Notes: generated by a model not told the origin, from the letters alone. A DNA stretch of 64,000 nt from Hyphomicrobiales bacterium (GCA_016713235.1 JADJPN010000002.1:62001-126000), one strand, 5' to 3'. Shown: positions 50,756-62,527, counted from the stretch's first letter. Translations and numbers: made by a program.

Positions 50756-51374
50756 TCAGCCGTTCTTCAACGCTTTCCTTGCATCCGCAATCGCCTGCTT
50801 GAAAGATTTCTTCGTCGCGTGCGCCGAACAGGCGAAATTTTCCGATGATGAAAGACGGCGTGCCCTGAAAGCCGAGGCCTTCGGCCTGCGCGTGATGGCG
50901 CTTCAAGACCGCGCCGATCTCCTTGATGTTCTTTTGCAGGTCCTGCTTCGCACGCTTCACGTCGACGCCGATCGCGGCCAGCGTCTTGTCGGTCGAAGCC
51001 TCGGTCACGCGCGAGGGGCTCGACATCAGCGCATGATAAGCCTGCACATATTTTCCCTGCGGGCGGGACGCGAGCGTCATCTGCGCGGAATAGACCGAGG
51101 CCGGGCCGAAGATCGGCCAGAGCTTGTAGGCATGGCGGATGTTGCCGTCCTCGCGCACGACCTTTTGCAACACCGGAAACACCTTCCGGCAATAAGGGCA
51201 GTTGAAGTCGGAATATTCGGCAATCGTCAGATCGCCGTTCGGATTTCCGGCGATCGGGATCGCGGGATCGCGCCAGATCAGCTCTTCCGTGATGACATCG
51301 TCTTTCTGCGCGAATGCGGGCATCGCGGAAAACGCCAGCGAACCGGCGACGAATGCGCGTCTTGAAACCTTCAT
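50756..51374 (-). CDS. DsbA-like thioredoxin-fold protein, frameshifted near 50801
   Basis: A periplasmic thiol oxidoreductase. The N-terminus has a twin-Arg signal-like start (MKVSRRAFVAGSLAFSAMPAFA), then the redox motif FNCPYCRKVFPVLQ at about residue 60 and the cis-Pro segment GFQGTPSFIIGKF. In the given frame the tail runs on into arginine-rich sequence to 50655. In the other frame it reads KQAIADARKALKNG and stops at 50756, the usual end for this family. One extra base near 50800-50803 explains it. Corrected length about 205 residues. Confidence 0.87.
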
Positions 51375-51396
51375 GCCTGCGGCCTTCTTGTTTTGA

Positions 51397-51855
51397 CTAT
51401 CCGCCCGCGCGGCCGCGCTTCAGCTTTGCGAGCGTGAGATAGATCACGCCATACCAGAGCAGGAGCGCAAATGCGCCCATGAAAACGCGGAACAGGATTG
51501 CAAGGCCGGGCACCATCCCGAGCGCGACGATGCTGCAAACTGCCGCGAATGCCGCAAGCAACAGGATGTTCAAGAGGCTCGCCGAGAAGCGCAGGAAGGC
51601 AGGCGCGTCGGCCGGCAGTTCCTCATTGTTCCGGGCGCCGCCAAGATCGCGCACCAGCACCGTCAGCCCCAAGACGACGAACAGGGCACCGGCGCCGAGG
51701 GCGATGATGAGGCTGCTGCCGGACGTGCTCCCGGCGTTGGCGGTCTGGATCACGCCGAGCCCGGTCAGGAGCGCAACCGATCCAAGCGCGATGCACGCAC
51801 CGCTCAGGAACAGCGTGTTGCCGGTCGAAGGCGGTTTGTTGTTTGCGTCGTTCAT
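51397..51855 (-). CDS. hypothetical membrane protein (152 aa)
   Basis: Four predicted membrane segments: LFLSGACIALGSVALLTGLG, LIIALGAGALFVVLGLTVLV, LLNILLLAAFAAVCSIVALGM and ILFRVFMGAFALLLWYGVIYL, with a basic end LKRGRAGG. The short cytoplasmic N-terminus is Asn/Pro-rich. It starts upstream of the dsbA-like gene with a 22-nt gap, so they may be co-transcribed. No family is recognised. Confidence 0.75.
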   Translation of the reverse strand: MNDANNKPPSTGNTLFLSGACIALGSVALLTGLGVIQTANAGSTSGSSLIIALGAGALFVVLGLTVLVRDLGGARNNEELPADAPAFLRFSASLLNILLLAAFAAVCSIVALGMVPGLAILFRVFMGAFALLLWYGVIYLTLAKLKRGRAGG

Positions 51856-51977
51856 CGGGGACCCGTGTTGCGGCGCTTCTTATATCGCCGAACGCGCGCT
51901 GCTGTCGCGCAAGGGATCGGCACTATTGCAGGCGAGGCGGCGCCCGGTCATGTTCCCCCGCCCGGGGGGCGTAATCA

Positions 51978-52537
51978 ATGCGCGGGACACTCATTCACTA
52001 TAATGCGCAGTCGGATCAGGGCCTGATCCGCGCGGAAGTTCAACGCGCGCGCAATCCGCGAACCTTGCCGGCGTCGGCAGTACGATCGGCCAGATCATCG
52101 ATCTCTCCCGCAAGGTCGAAAGTCTCAGCCGCGGCTTCCGCAACCAGCGCAACCTGCAGCGCGACGCAAAGAACGCCGAAGTGCTGCGCTGGTCGCTGCG
52201 GATCGGTTATGCGCTCTATCTGGTGCCGCTGTTTGCGCTTCTCCTGATCGCGGCGAAGGCGTGGGGCTTGCGCGCACGCGCGCTCGCGGCGGTGCAGGGG
52301 CTCTCGAGCGTGGTGCTGCCGGTCGCAGTGCCGCTCGCATTCTCGGCCGCGATCTATGCGCAAATTCCGCCGGATGCGCGCAAGCTCGCGCAGAATTTCG
52401 GCGGGCTGTTCGAAGTGAGTTTCACGGGCCCGGGGTTCTGGGTGATGGTGCTCGCGGGTGCCGCGCAGGTGCTCGCGCTTTTTGGCGTGTTGCGAAAAGC
52501 GCCGATCCAGTTATTCGGTGCGCGGAACGCCGCCTAG
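51978..52537 (+). CDS. hypothetical membrane protein, probably frameshifted or internally deleted
   Basis: The N-terminus MRGTLIHYNAQSDQGLIRAE resembles the cold-shock-like start of a family of alphaproteobacterial membrane proteins. After about residue 20 the frame becomes arginine-rich and stops at 52247. A different frame holds a plausible coil (IGQIIDLSRKVESLSRGF) leading into three membrane segments (IGYALYLVPLFALLLIAAKAW, GLSSVVLPVAVPLAFSAAIYA, FWVMVLAGAAQVLALFGVL) and a stop at 52537. The join near 52030-52055 is unclear; more than one base may be missing. Confidence 0.55.
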
Positions 52538-52552
52538 TTTGAAGCCAGAAAC

Positions 52553-52587
52553 AAAAAAGCGCTGCCGTTTCCCGCAGCGCCTTTTTT
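52553..52587. terminator. bidirectional Rho-independent terminator
   Basis: A hairpin (GCGCTGC / GCAGCGC arms) is flanked by AAAAAA on the left and TTTTTT on the right. It lies between two convergent genes, and serves both. Confidence 0.9.
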
Positions 52588-52606
52588 GTTCGCCACTCGT
52601 CAGGCG

Positions 52607-53110
52607 TTACGAGCGCCAGCGCTGGTTGGTCTGCGCGAGGCCGATTTCGCAATCGGTAAGCGCAAGCGGCGTCTGGTTCGCGGTCTGGGCGACACCGCTG
52701 ACATTGATGCACTTGCCGGTCGCCTGGTTCTGGATGAAGCCGTCCTGACGAACGATCCAGTTCTGCGCGACGTTGGTGGCGTCGCAGGCTTCCACCTGAA
52801 TCAGGCTGCCGTTGTCGGTGCCGGAGATGTCGATGCACATGCCGGAGAGCGTGTTGCGGATCTGGCCCTGCAAGCCATAGACCCAGAACTGATCGGACGG
52901 CTTGCCCGAATAATCGACGCCGTTGGTTTCGCAGTCGAAGAGCTGGAGCGGCGTGCCCGGGGTCTGGTTCGAGATGCCGGGAACGTCGAGGCACTTGCCC
53001 GAAAGCTGGTTGACTAGGAGGCGGCCCGCAGGCTGCGCCTGGGTAGTGCCGGCGACGAACATGACCGAAAGCGCGGCGGCGGCGGTAACTGCAATCACTT
53101 TGCTGAACAT
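52607..53110 (-). CDS. secreted ricin-type beta-trefoil lectin domain protein
   Basis: 167 residues, with signal peptide MFSKVIAVTAAAALSVMFVA, followed by one beta-trefoil with the three QxW repeats: SDQFWVYG, AQNWIVRQ and NQRWRS. Each is preceded by a GKCLDV/GMCIDI/GKCINV strand. It is likely an extracytoplasmic carbohydrate-binding protein. GGAGAAA precedes the ATG at 53110. The frame is open further upstream, but this start makes the signal peptide. Confidence 0.88.
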   Translation of the reverse strand: MFSKVIAVTAAAALSVMFVAGTTQAQPAGRLLVNQLSGKCLDVPGISNQTPGTPLQLFDCETNGVDYSGKPSDQFWVYGLQGQIRNTLSGMCIDISGTDNGSLIQVEACDATNVAQNWIVRQDGFIQNQATGKCINVSGVAQTANQTPLALTDCEIGLAQTNQRWRS

Positions 53111-53406
53111 GATTTTCTCCAAAGGGTTTGGTTTCACATCCTTGACTTGGAGCGACCTTAGGAGCGGGCGGTTCGGCTCTGTGTGATGGCCGTCACGCGG
53201 GACGTTCACGGGTGCGTGTGATGACGAGTTCCCTTTATTTCGCGGAGCTTTTCGGGGTGTGCCTGAAACGAATATGGCCGCCTCGCTGCGCGGCCTTTTG
53301 ATCCGCGTGCGGCGCGAAATCGGGGCGGCGATCCGCGGAAATCCCGCGTTACGGAGGAAACGTAGAGGAAGAAGAACCCAGCGAGATGACGCGAGAGCGG
53401 CAGGCG

Positions 53407-53982
53407 TCAACGCGGGCTGAAACTGCTTTCCATCCCGCGCATCGCCGTGCGCTGCGGCTGGCGCGCGAGGTTCCTGAAGCTGCCTTCGTTGGTGCGGGCG
53501 CTCCTGCTGGCTTGTCCGGTGTCGCGCTCGTCTTCGGCATCGGCGAGCCGGTGCTCCGCGTTGCAGACCGGATAACCGAACTTCTCGATCATATCGATGC
53601 CGCTGATCGTGTGGAACGTGAAGTCGCGCATATAGCCGTTCTCGATCACGAAGCGGCGCAGTTTCGGACTATAGGCGTTGAGCATGTGCTCGGTGGCGGA
53701 CTGGGAGATGTTGCCGTTGCCGTCGTTACCGGCATGAAACTGGAACGTCGCCCGTGGTTCGATGCAGACATTGCGGATCGAGAGAAACAGTGTGCATGCG
53801 GACTGGCACAGGCCGACGATGCGAAACGGGTTGCCGTTCTGGTTGAACTCGGCGACGACCGGATCGAAGCGCTTGAAGTAGCCTCCGTTTTCGAAGCCGC
53901 GCGAGGTGCCGGCGAGCGCTGAAGACGCGGCGAGCGTCAGCGCAATGGCGGTGGCAGTGATCGAACGACGGTGCTGTTTCAT
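53407..53982 (-). CDS. secreted hypothetical protein with a GxCxSACT motif
   Basis: About 191 residues. A signal peptide (ITATAIALTLAASSALA) precedes a domain with IVGLCQSACTLFLSIRNVCIEPRATFQFHAGND. A serine followed by Ala-Cys-Thr and a downstream FHAG histidine recalls ClpP/crotonase-like serine hydrolase layouts seen in related hypothetical proteins, but this is only an inference. The C-terminal 45 residues are Arg/Ser/Glu-rich and probably disordered. ATG at 53982; 54018 is an alternative. Confidence 0.7.
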   Translation of the reverse strand: MKQHRRSITATAIALTLAASSALAGTSRGFENGGYFKRFDPVVAEFNQNGNPFRIVGLCQSACTLFLSIRNVCIEPRATFQFHAGNDGNGNISQSATEHMLNAYSPKLRRFVIENGYMRDFTFHTISGIDMIEKFGYPVCNAEHRLADAEDERDTGQASRSARTNEGSFRNLARQPQRTAMRGMESSFSPR

Positions 53983-54018
53983 GCACCGGAAGATCGTGCG
54001 CTTCGGGCGGGAATTCAA

Positions 54019-54287
54019 ATCACGAGCGCGTGCGGTGAATGGGAGATGAATGGAGGCGGTCTACGGCGCCGGTATCTTTCGCTGCTTGCGGCGTCAGATT
54101 TTTAGATCTTCGAGATCCGTATCCTGCAAAGAGAGCGCATCACAGATGCCGAAAATTTGCCTCGTCATCTGCATCTTCGACTACGAAGCCACCAGCGAAG
54201 AATGCAGCGAGTATTGCTCACAGAACGGCGTGGTGGCTAAAACAAAAACCCGACTACGAGGCCAAAGGCGCGGCCCGATCCGTTCGC
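54019..54287. other. gap without a convincing gene
   Basis: No ORF here has a good ribosome-binding site and a recognisable product. An ATG at 54145 opens a 76-codon frame with a cysteine-rich start (MPKICLVICIFDYEATSEEC), but the rest turns arginine-rich and overlaps the DUF2188 gene. Confidence 0.4.
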
Positions 54288-57128
<2,841 letters not shown>

Positions 57129-57132
<4 letters not shown>

Positions 57133-57548
57133 TGTCCGCTCCTGAGTGCCGCGCGCACTGCGGCTTCAATCGTCGCGTCGACCTCGACCGGCGGTACTGC
57201 TTGTGGCAAGAAAATGCGCACTGCGCCGAGCGGAATGCCGATCAAAGCAACCGCGATCTTTTCCTTGGCCTTCGGATCACCGGAAAGAAGCTGGCTTGCC
57301 GCTTGTGCGATGCCTTCGCGCAGCTCGGCGCCCAGCTTCACCGCGCGTGCACGATATTCTTCAGGTGCGTTGGCGCGGATGAATTCCTCGCGACGGTGGG
57401 AATTGATCACGACTGCGCTTGCGTGATCGCTGCGGGCGAAGCGGGGTGTCAGCAGCGCGCATTCGACCGCGTCGTCTTCCGTCCTTGCGTTCGCGATCTG
57501 CTCCCGCACCATCGCTTGAAAGCGCTCGGCGGCGGAAAGCCAGATCTG
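57129..57548 (-). pseudogene. TetR family regulator lacking its DNA-binding domain
   Basis: The frame gives a TetR-like C-terminal domain (QIWLSAAERFQAMVREQIANA start, then VECALLTPRFARSDHASAVV and NSHRREEFIRANAPEEYRA). Upstream it runs into a TAG at 57551 and no helix-turn-helix is encoded. An operator-like palindrome abuts this point, so a TetR gene of about 200 codons seems to have lost its first 60 or so. The ATG at 57512 would still give 127 residues. Deletion or mis-assembly are both possible. Confidence 0.65.
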
Positions 57549-57550
57549 CT

Positions 57551-57574
57551 ATATTAGAATACATATTCTAATAT
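57551..57574. promoter_or_regulatory. TetR-type operator, perfect 10-nt inverted repeat
   Basis: ATATTAGAAT (57551-57560), ACAT, ATTCTAATAT (57565-57574). It adjoins the truncated TetR gene and precedes the 19-codon ORF by 11 nt. A related copy lies at 57689-57712. Confidence 0.75.
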
Positions 57575-57585
57575 CTGGCAAGGGT

Positions 57586-57645
57586 ATGTACGCGCCCCAC
57601 CTTCTTCGCTATGCGCCGTTCGAAGATTACGACTACGCCGACTAA
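57586..57645 (+). CDS. 19-codon ORF between two operators (candidate)
   Basis: ATG-started ORF encoding MYAPHLLRYAPFEDYDYAD, rich in Tyr/Asp. AAGGG sits only 1-2 nt from the ATG, so initiation would be poor or leaderless-like. A hairpin with a short T-stretch follows. It may be a real small peptide, a leader, or the remnant of a longer gene lost by deletion. Confidence 0.35.
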   Translation: MYAPHLLRYAPFEDYDYAD

Positions 57646-57654
57646 GTTGGCCTC

Positions 57655-57685
57655 GAACACCTCAGCATAGCCGGGGTGTTCTTTC
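57655..57685 (+). terminator. hairpin after the 19-codon ORF
   Basis: GAACACC / GGTGTTC inverted repeat with a 13-nt loop, followed by TTTCTC. It is a plausible weak terminator that separates the ORF from thyA. Confidence 0.5.
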
Positions 57686-57688
57686 TCA

Positions 57689-57712
57689 TTATTAGAACAC
57701 ATATTCTATTAT
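57689..57712. promoter_or_regulatory. second TetR-type operator, imperfect copy
   Basis: TTATTAGAAC (57689-57698), ACAT, ATTCTATTAT (57703-57712). It has the same spacer and half-site core as the operator 138 nt upstream, and lies about 95 nt ahead of thyA. Confidence 0.65.
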
Positions 57713-57807
57713 AAACAGGTGGGCATTTAAGAGGGACAACCCTGGCCTGAGGGTGCAGTGATTCAGCCTTGGGCGTACTCTCAATCCCCGACTCAAAGGG
57801 TAATCCC

Positions 57808-58602
57808 GTGCGGCAATATCTCGATCTCGTAGAGCGCATCATTCAGACTGGCGTTGCCAAGGGCGACAGAACTGGGACGGGCACTTTGTCCGTGTTCGGG
57901 CACCAGATGCGCTTCGATCTCTCCGAAGGCTTCCCGCTGGTGACGACCAAGAAGCTCGCGCTGAAAGCCATCGTGCATGAGCTGTTGTGGTTTCTGGCTG
58001 GCGACACCAACATCAAATATCTCAAAGACAATGGCGTCACGATCTGGGACGAATGGGCGGACGCGCAGGGCAATCTCGGGCCGGTATACGGCAAGCAGTG
58101 GCGTTCCTGGCCGAACCCCGACGGCGGCGCCATCGACCAGATCAAGGATCTGATCTCGGAGATCAAAACCAATCCGAATTCACGCCGCCTGATCGTGAGC
58201 GCGTGGAACCCGGCCGACGTGCCGAAGATGGCGCTCGCGCCCTGCCACTGCCTGTTTCAATTCTGGGTTGGTGACGGGAAATTGTCCTGCCAGCTTTATC
58301 AGCGCTCGGCGGATGTGTTTCTCGGCGTGCCGTTCAACATAGCGTCCTACGCGCTGCTCACGCATATGGTGGCGCAGGTGACCGGGCTGAAGCCCGGCGA
58401 CTTCGTGCATTCGTTCGGGGACGCGCATCTCTACAACAATCATCGCGAGCAGGCCGAGTTGCAGCTCTCGCGTGCGCCGCGCGCGCTGCCGAAGTTGAAA
58501 CTCAATCCGGCGGTGAAAGATATTTTCTCGTTCCGCTACGAAGATATCTCGTTCGAAAACTACGATCCGCATCCGGCGATCAAGGCGGCAGTCGCGGTGT
58601 AA
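57808..58602 (+). CDS. thyA: thymidylate synthase
   Basis: ThyA methylates dUMP to dTMP with methylene-tetrahydrofolate. Chosen from the GTG at 57808 (AAGGG upstream), it has 264 residues, the standard length of short bacterial ThyA, and begins with [12 protein letters not shown]. Motifs: [41 protein letters not shown], and the catalytic cysteine in [12 protein letters not shown], then [23 protein letters not shown] at 57769 would add 13 residues. Confidence 0.94.
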   Translation: MRQYLDLVERIIQTGVAKGDRTGTGTLSVFGHQMRFDLSEGFPLVTTKKLALKAIVHELLWFLAGDTNIKYLKDNGVTIWDEWADAQGNLGPVYGKQWRSWPNPDGGAIDQIKDLISEIKTNPNSRRLIVSAWNPADVPKMALAPCHCLFQFWVGDGKLSCQLYQRSADVFLGVPFNIASYALLTHMVAQVTGLKPGDFVHSFGDAHLYNNHREQAELQLSRAPRALPKLKLNPAVKDIFSFRYEDISFENYDPHPAIKAAVAV

Positions 58603-58604
58603 GC

Positions 58605-59072
58605 ATGCAGTATCGGTGGTTGGCTGCGTTTGCGGCGGTCGTTCTGTTGGCGCTTCCCGTGAGCGCGCAGAAACCCGACCCGAAAACTTTCGTCGAAAAT
58701 ATCTACAAGTCCTATCTCGGCAAGAACGTGCCGGGCCTCGATCTTTCGACGCGCGAATCTCTCGATTTTCATTTCACGCCGTCGCTCGCCGACCTCATCG
58801 ACAAGGATGCGAAGGAAGCAGAGAAATTGCAGGAAGCGCCGTTACTCAACGGCGATCCCTTCGTCGACGCGCAGGATTGGGAAATCACCGATCCCAGCGT
58901 CGCGATTCAAGATGCCGCCAATGATCGCGCGACGGCAATTGCGACCTTCAAGAATTTCGGCAAGACGATCACCGTGCGGCTCGCACTCATGCTGACGCCG
59001 AAAGGCTGGCGCGTGGACGACGTATTCTGGAACGAAGGAAACTTGCGCGGCCTCTACAAGCCGCAGCAGTAA
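58605..59072 (+). CDS. secreted hypothetical protein, DUF3828-like
   Basis: 155 residues, with signal peptide LAAFAAVVLLALPVSA, then a domain with TFVENIYKSYLGKNVPG, FTPSLADLIDKDAKEAEK, DPFVDAQDWEITD and a C-terminal strand-rich part (TVRLALMLTPKGWRVDDVFW). This arrangement resembles DUF3828 lipoprotein-like proteins; no lipobox Cys is visible. It begins 2 nt after thyA, so the two are co-transcribed. Confidence 0.75.
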   Translation: MQYRWLAAFAAVVLLALPVSAQKPDPKTFVENIYKSYLGKNVPGLDLSTRESLDFHFTPSLADLIDKDAKEAEKLQEAPLLNGDPFVDAQDWEITDPSVAIQDAANDRATAIATFKNFGKTITVRLALMLTPKGWRVDDVFWNEGNLRGLYKPQQ

Positions 59073-59103
59073 ATTCTTGTTGTCGCATTTTCTCCGAGAA
59101 CGC

Positions 59104-59499
59104 TTATGGCCAATATAGGCCGGTAAGAACCATCATCGTTCCAAGAAATCCGACGCCCCATACAGCAGAGCGCAGATATGGAATTCCAGCCGCGTAAAGC
59201 GGCAGATAAATTGCTCTTGCGATCACGTAGATCCACGCGCCGTAGCTCGTGAGAAAATTATGGCGGCCTGCGAGATGTGCGATCAGCACCGCGGCGGCGA
59301 AGAAAGCGAATGTTTCGAGATAATTTCTGAATGCCCGATCGAGCCGGCCAGCTACGCCGGCAAGCGGCTGTTTCGGCTCGTCGCGCGGGCCGGTATTCCA
59401 ATCTACGCCACGAACTTTGGTCGAGGCATTTGCCGCCAAAAATAAATGTACGAAGCCGAGCAGAATGGCGAAGACGAGGGCGGCAAGTTCGGTTGTCAT
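59104..59499 (-). CDS. MAPEG family membrane protein
   Basis: 131 residues with four membrane segments. Family marks: VHLFLAANASTKVRGVDWNTGPRDE, the RLDRAFRNYLETFAFFAAAVLIAHLAG helix with the Arg/Asn/Glu cluster, and YVIARAIYLPLYAAG. MAPEG proteins are membrane glutathione-dependent or eicosanoid-type enzymes; bacterial roles are largely unknown. Confidence 0.87.
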   Translation of the reverse strand: MTTELAALVFAILLGFVHLFLAANASTKVRGVDWNTGPRDEPKQPLAGVAGRLDRAFRNYLETFAFFAAAVLIAHLAGRHNFLTSYGAWIYVIARAIYLPLYAAGIPYLRSAVWGVGFLGTMMVLTGLYWP

Positions 59500-59557
59500 T
59501 TCAAAGACTCAACGTTGGACAGGGGGCGGCGACGCGCTTCTTGCGCGAGTCTTCTAC

Positions 59558-59602
59558 ACAAAAAAAGCGTTGGGCCGCGAGGGGGGCAACTCGCGGCCCA
59601 AC
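59558..59602 (-). terminator. strong Rho-independent terminator of the Spy-like gene
   Basis: A 13-bp perfect stem (GTTGGGCCGCGAG and its complement, 59569-59602) is followed on the minus strand by GC then TTTTTTT. It stands about 70 nt after the stop at 59675. Confidence 0.88.
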
Positions 59603-59674
59603 TACGGAAAGCGTCGCTACAAGGATGGAGAGAATGACCCTTTGGAGGTCAGCGACGAGCTTCCGATCTCTTCA

Positions 59675-60274
59675 CTATCCGCGGCGGGGGCCGTCATCGC
59701 GATCGCGATTGTGCCAGCGATGCATCATGCCGGAGCGGCGATGGCCGATCAGCGTCTGCAAGCGGCGCTTCTGACCTTCATCGAGCGTCGCGTAAAGCGG
59801 CTGCGCCGCATCGGCAAAACGCTTCATGTCGGCTGCGCGTTCCGCGAGGTTGTCGGCGCGCTTGCGCAGGCGATCGACGTGATCGATCGCGGGTGGTTCC
59901 TTGTTATCCTTCATCGCCTCGCGGCGCTTTTGCCATTCTTCGCGACGCGCGGCGAAGCGGTCACCCCACTTCTTGCCGAGGTCGCGAACAGTGCTTTCGA
60001 CCGGACCCCAGAGCTTTTCCTGCTCAGCGGAGAGCTGGAGCCCAGCCTTTACGCCAGCTATGCGCGCGTCGAGGAAGGCGGCGCGGTCCTCGGCACTCAT
60101 GGCGCGGCGCGGTCCATGCCAGCGCTTTTCACCACTGTGCTGGACGTGCTCGATCATGCGATCGAAGCGGTCCTCAAAAGATTGCTTTTTCGGCCCGTGT
60201 GCGTAGGCCGCAACGCCAATGCCAGTGCCGACGAGAGCAACAGTGGCAACTGTGCCGATAACCCATTTCTTCAT
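59675..60274 (-). CDS. Spy/CpxP-like periplasmic protein (LTxxQ family)
   Basis: About 199 residues, with signal peptide/anchor MKKWVIGTVATVALVGTGIGVA, then a helical, very charged body with FLDARIAGVKAGLQLSAEQEKLWGPVE and a second related segment (QPLYATLDEGQKRRLQTLIG), the two LTxxQ-like repeats of Spy/CpxP. It is probably a stress or metal-responsive periplasmic chaperone. Rich in His/Arg at both ends. The ATG at 60274 is chosen to give the signal peptide. Confidence 0.83.
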   Translation of the reverse strand: MKKWVIGTVATVALVGTGIGVAAYAHGPKKQSFEDRFDRMIEHVQHSGEKRWHGPRRAMSAEDRAAFLDARIAGVKAGLQLSAEQEKLWGPVESTVRDLGKKWGDRFAARREEWQKRREAMKDNKEPPAIDHVDRLRKRADNLAERAADMKRFADAAQPLYATLDEGQKRRLQTLIGHRRSGMMHRWHNRDRDDGPRRG

Positions 60275-60407
60275 AGCGCGAATTCTCCCAAGGAGATGTT
60301 CTCCGGATGAGAGAATGATGGTCGCGCTACTGCCGATCTTCAAATGAAACTTACGTAAGCCGGCAGTTACCGGCTTGTAATGTTCTGGAAGGTGGACGGG
60401 CCGGGAG

Positions 60408-61799
60408 TTATTCCGGCCCGATCATCTTCTCGGGACGCACGATGGCGTCGAACTCTTCGTTCGAGATGTAGCCGCCGCCAACCGCTTCTTCGCGGAGCGT
60501 CGTGCCTTTCTTGTGCGCGGTCTTCGCGATCTTCGCTGCGTTGTCGTAGCCAATCTTCGGCGCAAGCGCGGTGACCAGCATCAGCGAGCGCTCCAGCAGC
60601 GCCTTGATCTGTTCTTCGTTCGCTTCGATACCGGCGACGCAGTTGTCGGTGAACGAAACCGCGGCGTCACCGAGCAGACGCACCGACTGCAACAGCGCAT
60701 AGGCCATCACCGGTTTGAACACGTTGAGTTCGAAGTGACCCTGCGAACCCGCGACCGTGACCGCGGTGTTGTTGCCGAACACCTGGCAGCAAACCATCGT
60801 GAGTGCTTCGGCCTGTGTCGGGTTCACTTTGCCCGGCATGATCGAAGAGCCTGGTTCGTTTTCAGGAAGCGAAAGTTCGCCAAGGCCCGAGCGCGGACCG
60901 GAGCCCAGAAAACGAATGTCGTTCGCAATCTTGAACAGCGCGGTGGCGCAGGCGTTCAACGTGCCGTGGGTTGCGACATAGGCGTCGTGCGCTGCCATCA
61001 CTTCGAATTTATTCGGCGCGGTGACGAAGGGAAGTTTCGTCATCTCTGCGATCTTCTGCGCGACTTTCGCGTCGAAGCCTTTTTTCGCATTCAAGCCGGT
61101 ACCGACCGCGGTGCCGCCCTGTGCGAGCAGCATCAGCTCGCCCAATGAATCGCGAATGCGCCTGATCGACGACTGCACCTGCGCGGCGTAGCCGGAGAAT
61201 TCCTGGCCGAGCGTAAGCGGAGTTGCGTCCTGCGTGTGCGTGCGGCCAATCTTGATGATGTGTGCGAAGTCTTTGGCCTTCTTGTCGAGTGCCTTGTGCA
61301 GGTGTTCGAGCGCGGGAATAAGCCTGTGCGTAATCTCTTCGCCGGCCGCGACATGCATCACGGTGGGGAAGGAGTCGTTCGACGACTGGCTCATGTTGAC
61401 GTGGTCGTTCGGATGCACGGGCTTCTTCGAGCCCATGACGCCGCCGAGCAGTTCGATCGCGCGGTTTCCGATCACCTCGTTCGCATTCATGTTCGACTGC
61501 GTGCCGGAACCGGTCTGCCAGACTACGAGCGGGAAGTGATCGTCGAGTTTGCCCGCGATTACTTCATCGGCGGCTTTGCAGATCGCATCACACAACTTTG
61601 CGTCGAGTAAACCAAGCTCTCTATTCGTCAGCGCTGCCGATTTTTTGAGCAGTCCAAAGGCGCGCACCACCGACTTCGGCATCCGCTCGCCGCCGATTTT
61701 GAAGTTCATCGTCGAGCGCTGCGTCTGTGCGCCCCAATAACGATCAGCTGCGACTTCAATTGGCCCGAAGGTGTCGGTTTCGGTGCGTGTCTTTATCAT
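60408..61799 (-). CDS. fumC: class II fumarate hydratase
   Basis: FumC interconverts fumarate and L-malate in the TCA cycle without an iron-sulfur cluster. The 463 residues show [22 protein letters not shown], the active-site motifs [57 protein letters not shown] and the fumarase/lyase signature [16 protein letters not shown]. The ATG at 61799 (GAGAAGAG upstream) is preferred over one 21 nt earlier. Confidence 0.96.
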   Translation of the reverse strand: MIKTRTETDTFGPIEVAADRYWGAQTQRSTMNFKIGGERMPKSVVRAFGLLKKSAALTNRELGLLDAKLCDAICKAADEVIAGKLDDHFPLVVWQTGSGTQSNMNANEVIGNRAIELLGGVMGSKKPVHPNDHVNMSQSSNDSFPTVMHVAAGEEITHRLIPALEHLHKALDKKAKDFAHIIKIGRTHTQDATPLTLGQEFSGYAAQVQSSIRRIRDSLGELMLLAQGGTAVGTGLNAKKGFDAKVAQKIAEMTKLPFVTAPNKFEVMAAHDAYVATHGTLNACATALFKIANDIRFLGSGPRSGLGELSLPENEPGSSIMPGKVNPTQAEALTMVCCQVFGNNTAVTVAGSQGHFELNVFKPVMAYALLQSVRLLGDAAVSFTDNCVAGIEANEEQIKALLERSLMLVTALAPKIGYDNAAKIAKTAHKKGTTLREEAVGGGYISNEEFDAIVRPEKMIGPE

Positions 61800-61990
61800 T
61801 TTTCTCTTCTCGTCTTTCAAATTTCGCTGGAGCGTATCTCATTACCGCTCTTCGCGATGCAGCGCTCGTTTCGCGCTGCGGGTGAGTTGCTCAGCATCAT
61901 AGTACCGCTATGCAATACCGAACGAATTGTCACTTGCGAAGATGATTATTGTCACTAAGGTTTGTTGCTGTTGAAACAAACGGAACACAA

Positions 61991-62024
61991 GATTCTGTAG
62001 CGTCCGGGATTCTGTTGCGTCCGG
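61991..62024. repeat. 17-nt tandem duplication
   Basis: GATTCTGTAGCGTCCGG (61991-62007) and GATTCTGTTGCGTCCGG (62008-62024), with one mismatch, directly upstream of the DUF4169 gene. Confidence 0.8.
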
Positions 62025-62046
62025 GGATGGGACGAGGGTGCGGCCG

Positions 62047-62239
62047 ATGGCCGAGATCGTAAATCTGCGGCGTGTGCGCAAATCAAAGCGCGCGCCGACA
62101 AGGAGAGGCCGTTGCCGCGCAAAACCGTGCGAGCTTCGGTCGCTCCGCGCAAGAGCGCAAGCTTGCCGCCACGCTCGAGGAAAAACGAAGGCGCTCTCTC
62201 AGTCTGCATTCGCGTGCAGATAGAGAAGGTCAGAAATGA
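62047..62239 (+). CDS. DUF4169 family small protein, two frame breaks
   Basis: The start MAEIVNLRRVRKSK is the family N-terminus. The rest of the family pattern is split across the other frames: ARADK in one, then QNRASFGRSAQERKLAATL to the end in a third, stopping at 62237-62239. A missing base near 62086 and an indel near 62103 would join them into about 63-64 residues. The stop overlaps the next start (ATGA). DUF4169 is a small basic Hyphomicrobiales protein of unknown role, usually next to an RHH gene, as here. Confidence 0.7.
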
Positions 62240-62475
62240 AGAGTCCTGTAATAAAGCGTTCAATTGTCATTGCCGGCCATAAAACGAGTGTCAGTCTGGA
62301 AGACGGATTTTGGGACGCGCTGAAGCACATTGCTGCGGAGCGTAAAGTGACGCTCTCCGACGTCGTGCAGGAAGTCGATCAGAAGCGGAAACAGGGAAAT
62401 CTCTCCTCCGCGATCCGGCTCTTTGTGCTCGATCATTACCGCACACATTATTCTGCCGGGCGGGCACGCTCTTAA
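62236..62475 (+). CDS. ribbon-helix-helix domain protein (RHH_4)
   Basis: 79 residues. The N-terminal strand KRSIVIAGHKTSVSLEDGFW, followed by helices DALKHIAAERKVTLSDVVQEV and NLSSAIRLFVLDHYR, is the RHH_4 pattern, probably DNA-binding. It is coupled to DUF4169 by an ATGA overlap. The last seven codons (SAGRARS and stop) lie in the first unit of a 26-nt tandem repeat. Confidence 0.88.
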   Translation: MKSPVIKRSIVIAGHKTSVSLEDGFWDALKHIAAERKVTLSDVVQEVDQKRKQGNLSSAIRLFVLDHYRTHYSAGRARS

Positions 62476-62527
62476 ATTCTGCCGGGCGGGCACGCTCTTA
62501 AATTCTGCCGGGCGAGCACGCTCTTAT
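62451..62527. repeat. 26-nt tandem repeat, three copies
   Basis: The unit, beginning TTCTGCCGGGCGGGCACG, repeats at 62451, 62477 and 62503. Copies 1 and 2 are identical; copy 3 has a G-to-A change and a different end. Copy 1 encodes the C-terminus and stop of the RHH protein. Confidence 0.92.

Noticed and set aside
59417..60310. 297-codon plus-strand frame over the MAPEG and Spy-like genes
   Set aside because: Both genes on the opposite strand have signal peptides or family motifs and a perfect terminator. This frame has none.
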